The position numbers and the translations under genes are program-made. A DNA stretch of 64,000 bases from Mycolicibacterium hodleri (GTDB lineage Bacteria > Actinomycetota > Actinomycetes > Mycobacteriales > Mycobacteriaceae): the NCBI RefSeq assembly GCF_025822245.1, contig NZ_JACKTL010000073.1:1-64000 (forward strand), read 5' to 3'. The notes beneath the pieces are model-generated. The model made no database searches. It had not been told where the DNA came from and was given only the letters and a program-made list of their open reading frames with translations. This document shows positions 7,346-15,952 of this stretch, one piece after another. How positions within the stretch are numbered: position 1 is the first letter of the stretch; each line of letters opens with the position of its first letter.

Positions 7346-7605
7346 GAGCGTCGTCCTTCCTGGGAGTCGTCCTCTCGCCGAATGTCGGTGAGGGCCAACC
7401 CGTTACGAGATGTCAGGAGTTGAGTCGGTGGGGTTCGACGAAACCGAACGCCGTCGCGACGTGAAGCCGCTCACACCGGCCGCGACGATCGGCCTGGCGG
7501 ATCGGAAGTGCCGACCCGCACCGCGGCGGGCACGCGTGGCACTAGGATTTGCTGTCGCCCATCCCGACACTTCCAAGATCGGGTGCGGAGGTACTGGGAG
7601 CGTGC

Positions 7606-8178
7606 GTGACGACAGCCAGTGGCGGGCGGATCGCCGATGCGGGTGACGACGCCCTGCTCCATGCCGCCGCGCTCGGCGACCGCGAGGCGTTCGAGGTCGT
7701 GGTGCACCGTTACGGTCCCCCGCTGCACCGGTACGCGCGGCGGTTGGTCGCCAACGAGGCCGACGCCGCCGACGTCGTGCAGGCCACCTTCATCGCCGCC
7801 TGGCGTCAGCTCGAGACCTTTCAGGGCAGGTCGTCGTTGAAGACGTGGTTGTTCTCGATCTGCTCCCACAAAATCACCGACAACTACCGCGTCAAGCGTG
7901 CGCAACCCATCGACGACCAGCTGATGGAGGCCATCCCGGCTCCGCAGCGCAGCGCCGACCCGTTCACCGCGGCGTCGAACACGGCCTTCCTGGCGGCGTT
8001 GGAGGCGGCCCTGGCCGAACTTCCGTATCGTCAGCGCGCATCGTGGGTACTACGGGAAATAGAGTCCATGACGTTCCCCGAGATCGGGACGGCTCTGGAC
8101 ACGAGTCCCGACGCGGCCCGCGGACATCACTTCCGCGCGACCGCGACACTGAGAGCCCGGCTGGAAAGGTGGCAATGA
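7606..8178 (+). CDS. ECF-type RNA polymerase sigma factor
   Basis: A 190-residue sigma factor with region 2 (LGDREAFEVVVHRYGPPLHRYA, DVVQATFIAAWRQL, LKTWLFSICSHKITDNYR) and region 4 (LAELPYRQRASWVLREIESMTFPEIG). The GTG at 7606 is chosen because GGGAG ends five bases before it; a TTG 57 bases upstream is less likely. The gene overlaps the next by ATGA. ECF factors are normally paired with an anti-sigma factor, but here the partner gene encodes an Asp23-like protein. It faces away from the Asp23/CsbD cluster, which it may control; no target promoter could be derived. Confidence 0.88.
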   Translation: MTTASGGRIADAGDDALLHAAALGDREAFEVVVHRYGPPLHRYARRLVANEADAADVVQATFIAAWRQLETFQGRSSLKTWLFSICSHKITDNYRVKRAQPIDDQLMEAIPAPQRSADPFTAASNTAFLAALEAALAELPYRQRASWVLREIESMTFPEIGTALDTSPDAARGHHFRATATLRARLERWQ

Positions 8179-8648
8179 ACCCGTCATCCCCGCCGCCGGA
8201 CCCGCTGTTTCGCGCGATCGAATTCCTCCGGGCCGCACCCGAGCCGGGGTGGGACGCGATCGCGGGACGCGTCATCTCCTCGATCCGCACGACCACCCGC
8301 CCCGGCGGCCATCCGTTGGCGGCCCAGACTCCACCCGGCATGGCCGGCCCCGGCCGGATCTTCGTCAGCGACCACGTGTTGCGCAGCACCCTCGCGATCG
8401 AGCTGCGCCAGCGCTACCTGTGCGCTCCCACCCGCATCACGTTCGAGATGGACGACCAGACCAAGACCTTGCGCAGGGTGAACATCGAGCTCACCGGCAG
8501 CTATGGGACCGACCTGCGGCAGCTGGCCGACCACATCCGCGTCACGACGCTCGACGTCGTCGCCGACCTCCTCGGCGACGTCCTCGGCCAACATCCCGTC
8601 GACGTCACCGTCACCGACGTCGTCACCGGAGACCCGCTCGGCGCCTGA
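8175..8648 (+). CDS. Asp23-like protein coupled to the sigma factor
   Basis: A 157-residue soluble protein whose ATG overlaps the sigma factor stop by four bases. The C-terminal half (TKTLRRVNIELTGSYGTDLRQLAD, then HPVDVTVTDVV) has the strand-helix-strand pattern of Asp23/Gls24 proteins; the first 60 residues are unlike it. It lacks the zinc-binding HxxxCxxC of ZAS anti-sigma factors and any membrane span. It might be a co-regulator of the sigma factor or a structural Asp23 homologue; the sequence does not decide. Confidence 0.6.
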   Translation: MNPSSPPPDPLFRAIEFLRAAPEPGWDAIAGRVISSIRTTTRPGGHPLAAQTPPGMAGPGRIFVSDHVLRSTLAIELRQRYLCAPTRITFEMDDQTKTLRRVNIELTGSYGTDLRQLADHIRVTTLDVVADLLGDVLGQHPVDVTVTDVVTGDPLGA

Positions 8649-8805
8649 AACGCGCCGCGTGAGACGTCGCCGAAGGGCGGCGCTTGAAACGATCCGCATC
8701 CCGGCGGAACATGGAACTCGTTGCCCCAGACCTCGGCGATGACGTATACCGCATGGGCTCATCCCGACGGGGCATCCAGTAGGAGTTGCTCGTACGGGAG
8801 GACCA

Positions 8806-9174
8806 ATGAGTACCGCGACCGACGGCCACCGGCCGTCCGGACCACTGCAGTCGGATGACGAGGAGCGGATCTCCGAAGCGGTGCGTGACATCGCCGAGCA
8901 GCGTGCCCACATCGAACAAGCCAAGGGCATGCTGATGTTCATCTACGGCCTCGACGAGCACGCGGCGTTCGACCTCCTCCGCTGGCAGTCTCAGCAGCAC
9001 AACGTCAAGCTCCGGCTGCTCGCCGAACAGGTGGTCAAGGACATCGCGGAGCTCGGCAAGCGCAAGCCGCTCGAGAATCGGCTGGATCACGACCGGGTGT
9101 TGCTGACGGCTCACCAGCGGGTGGTGGACCTGGCGGACCGGCGTCGCAACGGACAATCCCCCACGGATGCGTAA
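8806..9174 (+). CDS. ANTAR-domain RNA-binding protein
   Basis: A 122-residue protein with an ANTAR domain near residues 30-85 (RAHIEQAKGMLMFIYGLDEHAAFDLLRW, then SQQHNVKLRLLAEQVV). ANTAR domains bind paired RNA hairpins and prevent transcription termination. No receiver, GAF or PAS domain is attached, so the input must come from a partner. The mycobacterial core residues AKG[MI]LM and A-x-x-L-L are present. A GGGAGG precedes the ATG. The RNA target was not located. Confidence 0.85.
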   Translation: MSTATDGHRPSGPLQSDDEERISEAVRDIAEQRAHIEQAKGMLMFIYGLDEHAAFDLLRWQSQQHNVKLRLLAEQVVKDIAELGKRKPLENRLDHDRVLLTAHQRVVDLADRRRNGQSPTDA

Positions 9175-9238
9175 CCGCCCGGCCAGTTGGGTAGCAACAC
9201 AAGCGGAGGAGCTGCATCCCGGGATGTAACTTTCTCAA

Positions 9239-9272
9239 GCCCTTGGTGGTTCCGACCAGAGCCACCAAGGGC
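9239..9272. terminator. bidirectional terminator hairpin
   Basis: GCCCTTGGTGG (9239-9249) pairs perfectly with CCACCAAGGGC (9262-9272), an 11-bp stem with a 12-base loop. It lies between the convergent ANTAR gene and the small secreted protein gene and could serve both. Confidence 0.8.
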
Positions 9273-9280
9273 GTCCAAAG

Positions 9281-9526
9281 CTATTCGCAGCCGGTGCCGT
9301 TGCCGTCACGGTCGAGGCCGTAGATGTCCTTGCCGACGACCGTGACGGGACCGGACACGTAAGCCGGACCGTTGCCGCTACCACCCGCGCAATCGACGTC
9401 GCTGGCGATCGGGACGCAGGCACCGGAGTAGTTGGGATCGCAGTCGCCGTTCTGCTGAGCGTTTGCGACCGGACAGAGGACGTAACTGGCGGCAAACAGT
9501 ATTGCCGCGACCGATGATTTCTTCAC
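9281..9526 (-). CDS. secreted excalibur-type calcium-binding peptide
   Basis: An 81-residue protein with a signal peptide (about 1-23, cleavage after ANA). The mature part has four cysteines and the C-terminal YGLDRDGNGTGCE signature of the excalibur domain, an EF-hand-like DxDxDG loop that binds calcium outside the cell. Such domains usually form the end of surface proteins; here it makes up most of a small free-standing one. It is followed by the shared hairpin terminator. Confidence 0.82.
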   Translation of the reverse strand: MKKSSVAAILFAASYVLCPVANAQQNGDCDPNYSGACVPIASDVDCAGGSGNGPAYVSGPVTVVGKDIYGLDRDGNGTGCE

Positions 9527-9639
9527 GAGGCCGAGAGATTAGCGCAGCCAGGCGATGTCTCGGCCGTGTTTCGAGAAGCTGGTCGACCACTCGCTTACTC
9601 GCAAGAGTGACTACGTGATTTGCCGTGGGTGGCCTCGCG

Positions 9640-11001
9640 TCAGACGAATTCCTCAACGTCGTCGAGGGAGGTGTCCCGCGTCTCCCGCATGACCAACAAC
9701 GCGATCCCGGTCAGCACCGCGGCGCACAGCAGGTAGACACCCACCCACGCCACGCCGTAGGAGGTGGCCAGCCACGTGGCGACGAACGGTGCGATCGCGG
9801 CGCCGAGGATGCTCGCCACGTTGTAGGCGATTCCGGAGCCGGTGTACCGCACGTTCGTCGGAAAAAGCTCGGGCAGCACCGCGCTCATCGGTCCGAACGT
9901 CAGCCCCATCAACGTCATGCCGATGATCAGGAAGGCCAGCGTGGACGTCGTCGTCGCCGACGCCGGGTCGAGCAGCAATCCGAAGGTGGTGCCGTAGATC
10001 ATGATGGCGACGGTGATCACCAGCAGCGTCACCCGGCGCCCGAATCTGTCGGCCAGCAAGCCGGTGACGGGCAGCATCGCGGCGAAGAACAGCACCGAGA
10101 TCAGCTGCAGCTGAAGGAATTCCAGGTACGGGATGCCCAATCCACCGCCGGTGGCGGTCTTCTTGCCGGTGCCGAAGCTCAGTGCCCAGGTGGTGACGAC
10201 GTAGAACAAGGTGTAGGTCGCCAGCATGACGAACGTGCCGATCAGAAGCTGACGCCAGTGGTTGCGGAACACCTCGGTGAGTGGTGCACGCACCCGTTCG
10301 CCGCGTTCGATCGCACGGGCGAACACCGGGGTCTCCGTCAGGCGCAGGCGCACGTAGAGGCCGATGGCCACCATGACCGCACTGAGCAGGAAGGGAACGC
10401 GCCAGCCCCACGTGAGGAACGCGCCGTCCAGGTCCGGGCTGGCGGTGTTGAAGCCGAGCCACAGCACCAGGACCAGGAACACCCCGTTGGCGAGCAGGAA
10501 TCCAAACGGGGCGCCGAGCTGTGGCCACATCGCGGCCCACGCACGCTTGCCGGGTTTGGCGGTCTCCGTCGCGAGAAGGGCTGCGCCACTCCACTCCCCA
10601 CCCAGCGCAAGGCCTTGGCTGAATCGCATCACCGCGAGCAACGCCGGCGCGAGCAGGCCTACCTGGTGGTAGGTGGGCAGGACACCGATGAGGAACGTCG
10701 CGATCCCCATGACGAGCAGCGAGGCCACCAAGGTCGTCTTGCGGCCGATCCGATCGCCGAAGTGCCCGAACAAGATCGACCCGAGAGGACGTGCGACGAA
10801 GGCCAGGCCAAAGGTGGCCAGCGACGCGAGCAGCGCCGTCGTCGGGTCGCCCTTGGGGAAGAACAGGTGCGGGAAGACGACGACTGCGGCGGTGGCGTAG
10901 GCGTAGAAGTCGTAGAACTCGATGGTGGTGCCCACCATCGACGCCACGACGATCCGCCCCCGGGGCACACCGTCGACCAGATCCGGTTCTCGAGTGGTCA
11001 T
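9640..11001 (-). CDS. MHS-family MFS proton symporter
   Basis: A 453-residue major facilitator protein of the metabolite:H+ symporter group (like ShiA, KgtP, ProP). Family motifs are GTTIEFYDFYAYATAA in helix 1, FGHFGDRIGRKTTL in loop 2-3 and SQGLALGGEWSGAALLATE in helix 4. Substrates are typically organic acids or betaines; none can be assigned. The ATG at 11001 is preferred to one 18 bases upstream because AAGGA precedes it. It is separated by 48 bases from the secreted hydrolase gene upstream on the same strand. Confidence 0.88.
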   Translation of the reverse strand: MTTREPDLVDGVPRGRIVVASMVGTTIEFYDFYAYATAAVVVFPHLFFPKGDPTTALLASLATFGLAFVARPLGSILFGHFGDRIGRKTTLVASLLVMGIATFLIGVLPTYHQVGLLAPALLAVMRFSQGLALGGEWSGAALLATETAKPGKRAWAAMWPQLGAPFGFLLANGVFLVLVLWLGFNTASPDLDGAFLTWGWRVPFLLSAVMVAIGLYVRLRLTETPVFARAIERGERVRAPLTEVFRNHWRQLLIGTFVMLATYTLFYVVTTWALSFGTGKKTATGGGLGIPYLEFLQLQLISVLFFAAMLPVTGLLADRFGRRVTLLVITVAIMIYGTTFGLLLDPASATTTSTLAFLIIGMTLMGLTFGPMSAVLPELFPTNVRYTGSGIAYNVASILGAAIAPFVATWLATSYGVAWVGVYLLCAAVLTGIALLVMRETRDTSLDDVEEFV

Positions 11002-11049
11002 GGGTGGACATCCTTGCACCCGTCGACCGACGGACGCTCTCCGGTGGTG

Positions 11050-12570
11050 TCAGCAGTGCAGGTCTGCCGGTGGCTGAACGCGGTCGACGAAGAACGCCTC
11101 CAATGGCGCGTCGATGCAACGATTCCCACTGAACGCCACCGTGTGCTGATTGCCGACGAAGGTGATCAGCGGTGCCCCGAGTTGGCCGGCCACGTCGACG
11201 CCAGTCTGATATGGCGTGGCGGGATCCCCGGTAGTCGACACGACGACGATCTTGCCCGGCCCGGGCGAGGTCACCGGATGTGGCTCGGAGGCTGGTCGCA
11301 CCGGCCAGAACACGCACAGGGGCCGGGGCGCATATCCGGTGAATTCGCCAAAACTACTGTAGGGCGCGACTTCTCGCACGCGGCGGTCGTTCTCCGCCCA
11401 TACCGCCGGGTCGCTCGGGTAGACGTCGTCGGCGCAGTGCACGCCGTTGAACACGTCCTCCCCGTCGGCGTAGTGCCCGTCCTCGTCGCGTTCCAGGTAC
11501 GCATCCGCGAGCTCCAGCAGGTCGTCGGCGTCGGAACCACGGGCCAGCGCGGTGAGTCCGTCGGTCAGCTGTGGCCAATCCTCGGAGCTGTACAGCGCCT
11601 CCTCGACGCCGGTGATGGCGTCGGGATGGCTCAGCCCTCGCGGGTCGGCAGTGCGCGCCGGCTTGTCGACCAACGGGTCGACCAGCTGGTGAAAGCGGTC
11701 GACGGCCCGTGCCGGATCGGTGCCGAGCGGGCAGCTCGGCTGCGACGCACAGTCCACGGCGTAGGCGTCGAATGCCTGCTGGAATCCCGCCGCTTGGTCG
11801 ACGTACCCGACCAGGGGGTCGGTGAACTGATCCACCACGCCGTCGAGCATCATCGCCCGCACCCGATCCGGAAACTGCTCGGCGTAGGCGGTTCCCAGCC
11901 GCGTTCCGTAGGAGTAGCCGAAGAAGTTGAGCTGTTCCTCCCCCAGTGCGGCCCGCACCGCATCCATGTCGCGTGCTGTGTTCTCGGTGCTCAGTCCGGC
12001 CAGAAAGGGCTCCCCCACCCGATCCGCACACCGCTGAGCGCGCTCGCGTTCCACGTCTTCGATGTGTGCGACGCCGGCCGGGCTGTAGTCCACCTGCGGA
12101 TCGGTGCGGTCTTCGTCGACCTCGGCGTCGGTCTCACACCGCATCTCCGGGGTGGACAGTCCGACTCCACGCGGGTCGAAGGCCACCAGATCGAAGCGGC
12201 GTCCAATCTCGGTCTTCGCCAGCTTCGGCCCGAACCGGGTCATGATGTCGATCGCCGAGACGCCCGGTCCACCGGGGTTGGAGATGATGGTGCCGAGCTT
12301 CTGGCCGGTGGCCGGGATCCGCATGACCGCCAGCTGTGCCTGCGCTGCTTGCGGATTCGCCCCGTCACTCCAGTCGACGGGCACCGACACGGTGGCGCAC
12401 CGTGCCGTGGGCACCTCGCTGGTGTCCACCCCGTCGCCACAGGCGGCCCAGGTCAACCCCGGCGCCGGATCCGGATCGGCCCCGGCCGGCGGCGCGGTGG
12501 TCAGCGCCAGCGCCACCGCGCAGACGGCTCCGGACACGACGAACTTCTGAAGGCTCCCCCACCTCGACAT
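11050..12570 (-). CDS. secreted TAP-type alpha/beta hydrolase (Hip1-like)
   Basis: A 506-residue exported hydrolase with a signal peptide (about 1-31, ending AGA). The oxyanion segment NPGGPG is at 99-104 and the nucleophile elbow GYSYG has Ser220. The acid is probably in TTGDPATPYQ and the His in GNQHTVAF near the end. This is the arrangement of Streptomyces tripeptidyl aminopeptidases and mycobacterial Hip1/CaeA. A TAP-like C-terminal domain is present. No lipobox is evident, unlike some family members. Confidence 0.87.
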   Translation of the reverse strand: MSRWGSLQKFVVSGAVCAVALALTTAPPAGADPDPAPGLTWAACGDGVDTSEVPTARCATVSVPVDWSDGANPQAAQAQLAVMRIPATGQKLGTIISNPGGPGVSAIDIMTRFGPKLAKTEIGRRFDLVAFDPRGVGLSTPEMRCETDAEVDEDRTDPQVDYSPAGVAHIEDVERERAQRCADRVGEPFLAGLSTENTARDMDAVRAALGEEQLNFFGYSYGTRLGTAYAEQFPDRVRAMMLDGVVDQFTDPLVGYVDQAAGFQQAFDAYAVDCASQPSCPLGTDPARAVDRFHQLVDPLVDKPARTADPRGLSHPDAITGVEEALYSSEDWPQLTDGLTALARGSDADDLLELADAYLERDEDGHYADGEDVFNGVHCADDVYPSDPAVWAENDRRVREVAPYSSFGEFTGYAPRPLCVFWPVRPASEPHPVTSPGPGKIVVVSTTGDPATPYQTGVDVAGQLGAPLITFVGNQHTVAFSGNRCIDAPLEAFFVDRVQPPADLHC

Positions 12571-12678
12571 GGCGACATATTGACACGCCCGTCGGGTTTT
12601 TCGCAGTGCTTGCCCAAGGCGTGTCGGTTCGCGCTGGCCCAGGCGGCGGCGAGCTAGGACTCGACCGCCGCCCGTCGC

Positions 12679-13995
12679 TCATCGCAAACGGTCGTCCTTC
12701 GACACCTCGATCAGCAGTGCCAGCACGCCGTCCAGGTATTCCGGCGCATGCGTGTACCCGCAGGAGATCATCCGCAGCCTGCCTTCATACGTCACGACAC
12801 CGGTTCCGGCATCGCCCTCGATGTGGGAGCGGACGATCGGGCCCCACAGAGCGGTCGGGCGGATCGGCCCGGCACCGTCGAGGTCTTGAACGCCGAGGTT
12901 GCTGACCAGAAGATCCCATGGCGCGGTCTTGGTGAAGAACTCCTGCGCCGTGGCGAGGTCGGCGTCGACGGGAACGAACTGCTGGATCGCCGCGGAGGTC
13001 ATCTGGATTCCCGGCGCGGACCTGGCAACCGTGAGCTCTGCGGTGAGCGCTCGAGCCTGGTCCCAGAACGAGCGATCCGCGGGAGCCATACCCGTGCAGG
13101 TGCACGTGAAGTAGGCGGCACAGTCACCGCCGGCCTTGATGAGGGCACGAAAGTTGATGGGGCTCAACACCCGTACGTAGTCCTGGCCGTGCAGCGCAGC
13201 CCGTACGTGCGAGGCGGCGGTCACCACCGCCGCGTGGACCGTGGTCTGCTCGGTGCGGCACCGTTCGACGAGCCGAGCGGTGTCGGCGAGTTGCATCGTC
13301 ACGGCGTGGAGGTTCGGCGGCGCACCGTCGTAGGGCCGCACCGAGGTCGACACGCCCATGCGGGGGTCGGGGGCGGGAGCGTCTCGAGGCGGGAACTCTG
13401 CGGGCGGCGCGAGTGTTTGGGCGATCATGTCCTCCTGGGCCGGCGGCACTGGCAGGGGTGTCAGTTGCCCGCCGTTGAGCACGGTCAGAAGGTCGTCGAC
13501 GATGTTGACCGAGGAGATTCCGTCGGCGATGGTGTGGTCCAGGGTCAGGAGCAACGCCGACGAATCCGGTGCCAAGACCAGAGTTGCGCGCATCAACGGG
13601 GCCGTCGACCGGTCGAACGGCCGGGCGAGGTCGTCGGCCGCCGCCGACGTCCACCCGGCGTCGACGCGGTGATGGACGTCGAGTGGAATCTGCCCCACGT
13701 GCGGTGGCTGATAGAAGCCGAGACGGGTCGACGGGTGGTCGTCGACGGAGGCCCTCAACAGCGGATGACGACCCTGCACCGCGTCGAGCGCCGCCCGCAG
13801 CTGATCCTCGTCGAGGGCGACGTCGAACTCCGCGACGATGGAGAAGTGGACCGGATTGGATTCGGCGTAGCGATAGAACTGGCGCTCCAGCGCCCCGATG
13901 GGGCGGATCGACACCGCGGTCCCCTGCGATGCGTGTGCTGTGCGGTCGGTGACCTCGGGCCGTGAGATTCCCTGGTGTCGGTAGTTCGTCGTCAT
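12679..13995 (-). CDS. PapA/condensation-fold acyltransferase
   Basis: A 438-residue member of the chloramphenicol-acetyltransferase/condensation superfamily. The HxxxDG motif is DHTIADG (His154, Asp158), and a later NLGVQDL resembles the DFG-like structural motif. Mycobacterial relatives (PapA proteins) acylate lipids or sugars of the outer envelope. No polyketide synthase, FadD or MmpL gene is adjacent, so the acyl donor and acceptor are unknown. ATG 13995 gives MTTNYRHQG; a longer frame upstream has no support. Confidence 0.78.
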   Translation of the reverse strand: MTTNYRHQGISRPEVTDRTAHASQGTAVSIRPIGALERQFYRYAESNPVHFSIVAEFDVALDEDQLRAALDAVQGRHPLLRASVDDHPSTRLGFYQPPHVGQIPLDVHHRVDAGWTSAAADDLARPFDRSTAPLMRATLVLAPDSSALLLTLDHTIADGISSVNIVDDLLTVLNGGQLTPLPVPPAQEDMIAQTLAPPAEFPPRDAPAPDPRMGVSTSVRPYDGAPPNLHAVTMQLADTARLVERCRTEQTTVHAAVVTAASHVRAALHGQDYVRVLSPINFRALIKAGGDCAAYFTCTCTGMAPADRSFWDQARALTAELTVARSAPGIQMTSAAIQQFVPVDADLATAQEFFTKTAPWDLLVSNLGVQDLDGAGPIRPTALWGPIVRSHIEGDAGTGVVTYEGRLRMISCGYTHAPEYLDGVLALLIEVSKDDRLR

Positions 13996-14303
13996 AGAAC
14001 GGAAAACGACCCCGCGACTGCCGGTTATTACTGCGGTGAGCGGCGTCACAGCGCCCCTAAATTGGGCGCACGCGTCGCGCGGTATAAGGCATAGGCTCGG
14101 CGATACGGCACGGGACGAATCCGCGGCTTCACCGATCTGCTCGATCGCCGACCGGCTGGCGCTTGGACCCCGCAGATCCACTTGGGTCGCGCAGTTGTGC
14201 ACCATCGGGTCGAGGTGCGACGGGTGACGCCGCGGGCAGAATGAGGTCAATCCGGTTGAGCGGTGGTGTGGTTCAGCCGGGCGTCCGAAAAGGCTGGTGG
14301 AGA
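13996..14303. other. divergent intergenic region
   Basis: About 308 bases between the minus-strand acyltransferase and the plus-strand aldo/keto reductase, so it must hold two promoters. It has a locally lower GC segment near 14020-14110 (TTATTACTGC, GCGGTATAAGGCATAGG) that could carry -10 elements. I see no convincing operator or gene. Confidence 0.4.
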
Positions 14304-15146
14304 ATGAACCCAGTTCGGTCTGTACCGTTGCATTCCGGCGAGAAGATGGCCGCCCTCGGCCAGGGGACATGGCATCTTGCCGAAAGTCCGGGGCGGTGGG
14401 CTGAGGAGGTCGCCTCGATCCGACTCGGGATCGACTTGGGGATGACGGTCATCGACACGGCCGAGATGTACGGCGACGGCGCGGCGGAAGCCTTGGTCGG
14501 TGAAACGATTGCCGGACGGCGCGGTGAAGTGTTTCTGGTCGACAAGGTGCTTCCCCATCACGCAACGCGGGAAGGCACCGTGCGCGCGTGCGAGGCGAGC
14601 CTGGACACGCTCGGCGTCGACCACATCGATCTCTACCTTCTGCACTGGCGGGGTCGCATCCCGCTCGCCGAGACCATCGAAGGCTTCGCCGAATTGAAGC
14701 AACACGGGATGATCCGCCATTGGGGCGTAAGCAATCTCGACACAGACGACATGATCGAACTGTCAGGCGTCCCGGGTGGTGCTGAGGTCCAGACGAATCA
14801 GATCCTCTACAACCTGGCGCGCCGCGGCCCGGAGTACGCGCTGCTACCGTGGCTGTCCCAACACGGGATACCGACCATGGCCTACTCGCCAATCGAGCAG
14901 GGCCGGTTACTCGAACATCCGGCGCTGCAACCGATCGCGCGGCGACCCGATGCCACCCCGGCGCAGATCGCGCTCGCATGGGTTCTTCACCATGACGGGG
15001 TCATCGCCATCCCCCGCGCCGGAACACCCTCCCACGTACGGCAAAACGCCGCGGCCCGAGACATCGAGCTGACCGACGTCGACCTTAAAGACCTCGACCA
15101 CGCGTTTCCGCCGCCTACCCGTCCGCGGCCGCTCGAAGTGCTGTGA
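14304..15146 (+). CDS. aldo/keto reductase
   Basis: A 280-residue TIM-barrel NAD(P)H oxidoreductase. The catalytic tetrad is visible: Asp51 and Tyr56 in IDTAEMYGDG, Lys81 in LVDKVLP and His114 in YLLHW. The cofactor segment IPRAGTPSHVRQN near the end matches the family, and the length is normal. GGTGGAG lies before the ATG. Such enzymes reduce sugars, ketones or methylglyoxal; the natural substrate is not evident. It stands alone. Confidence 0.9.
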   Translation: MNPVRSVPLHSGEKMAALGQGTWHLAESPGRWAEEVASIRLGIDLGMTVIDTAEMYGDGAAEALVGETIAGRRGEVFLVDKVLPHHATREGTVRACEASLDTLGVDHIDLYLLHWRGRIPLAETIEGFAELKQHGMIRHWGVSNLDTDDMIELSGVPGGAEVQTNQILYNLARRGPEYALLPWLSQHGIPTMAYSPIEQGRLLEHPALQPIARRPDATPAQIALAWVLHHDGVIAIPRAGTPSHVRQNAAARDIELTDVDLKDLDHAFPPPTRPRPLEVL

Positions 15147-15271
15147 ACCGACCTTCCCCGGCGGCCTGGGAGTCGGAGTCGTGCGGTCGGGGTTCACGAC
15201 CGCGGGTTGCAGGAACGCCACGTTTGGGCCGTCAGCCGCGGGGAAGTCGGTCCTCATGACAACGAGGCTGG

Positions 15272-15595
15272 GTGGGCGTTGACGTGGCGCGGCTGAATCT
15301 GATCATCGCCGACACCGTGGACATCGATGCGCTCGAGGACGAGGTCGTCACGGCGATCGCCGACAGACTCCGCGACGAGCACGGGTATGAGCTGCCCGAC
15401 GCCGTGTCATCCGAAGACGCGGATGCCGGGCGGGAGTACCCGCTGCTGCCGAGCGGTGCAATCACGGTGCGGCGCCGCACTGGCGGGCTGGTCGTGAAGT
15501 TGCGCGGCGTCGACGTCGACGCCGACGACCTCTTCACGGGCGTGAGCAGCGAATTGGAGCAGCGACATGACGGCCTGCGCGTCGAGCTCGGCTGA
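15272..15595 (+). CDS. conserved-looking small protein, unknown function
   Basis: A 107-residue acidic soluble protein (NLIIADTVDIDALEDEVVTAIADRL, then REYPLLPSGAITVRRR). Codon-position bias is mycobacterial. A GTG at 15272 preceded by GAGG is the likely start, with another GTG four codons later. I recognise no domain. It is 109 bases upstream of the tRNA, which is on the other strand. Confidence 0.55.
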   Translation: MGVDVARLNLIIADTVDIDALEDEVVTAIADRLRDEHGYELPDAVSSEDADAGREYPLLPSGAITVRRRTGGLVVKLRGVDVDADDLFTGVSSELEQRHDGLRVELG

Positions 15596-15704
15596 TCGAC
15601 GGGTCCCGCGAGCGCAGCTGGCTCCAGACGTCACCGACGCCTTCAGATAGTGCCGGGCACGCCAGCTGCTCACGATGGCGACGGACGACAAAGGCTGCGA
15701 AGCG

Positions 15705-15778
15705 TGCCCCCAGTCGGACTCGAACCGACACTTGGCGGATTTTAAGTCCGCTGCCTCTGCCAATTGGGCTATGGGGGC
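15705..15778 (-). tRNA. tRNA with UAA anticodon (Leu), short variable arm
   Basis: A 74-base cloverleaf: acceptor GCCCCCA/TGGGGGC, D arm with TTGG in the loop, anticodon stem GCGGA/TCCGC around loop CTTAAAA (anticodon TAA), five-base variable region, T arm GTCGG-TTCGAGT-CCGAC, discriminator A. CCA is not encoded. TAA reads the leucine codon UUA. The short variable arm is unusual, since leucine tRNAs are normally type II with a long arm, although the discriminator A73 suits leucine. A truncated recombinase-like gene begins about 175 bases away. Confidence 0.92.
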
Positions 15779-15952
15779 GTTGCAGCTAGGAGGATAGTTC
15801 AGGCCGTCTTAGTCCCGCTCTGACGCATCACGCGACACCCGACCGTCGTTGCTACCCAATGGGACGTCACCGATCCGCGCTCCGACAAGCGGTCGCGAGA
15901 GGTGAGCACACACCTCTTGCACTCCAAGCCGGACCGTGGCAATCGCATCTGA

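Noticed and set aside
9625..12657. A 1010-codon open frame on the plus strand
   Set aside because: It is antisense to the MHS transporter and the TAP-type hydrolase, both of which have clear family motifs. The translation is Arg/Gly/Gln-rich without any domain, a usual shadow in high-GC DNA.
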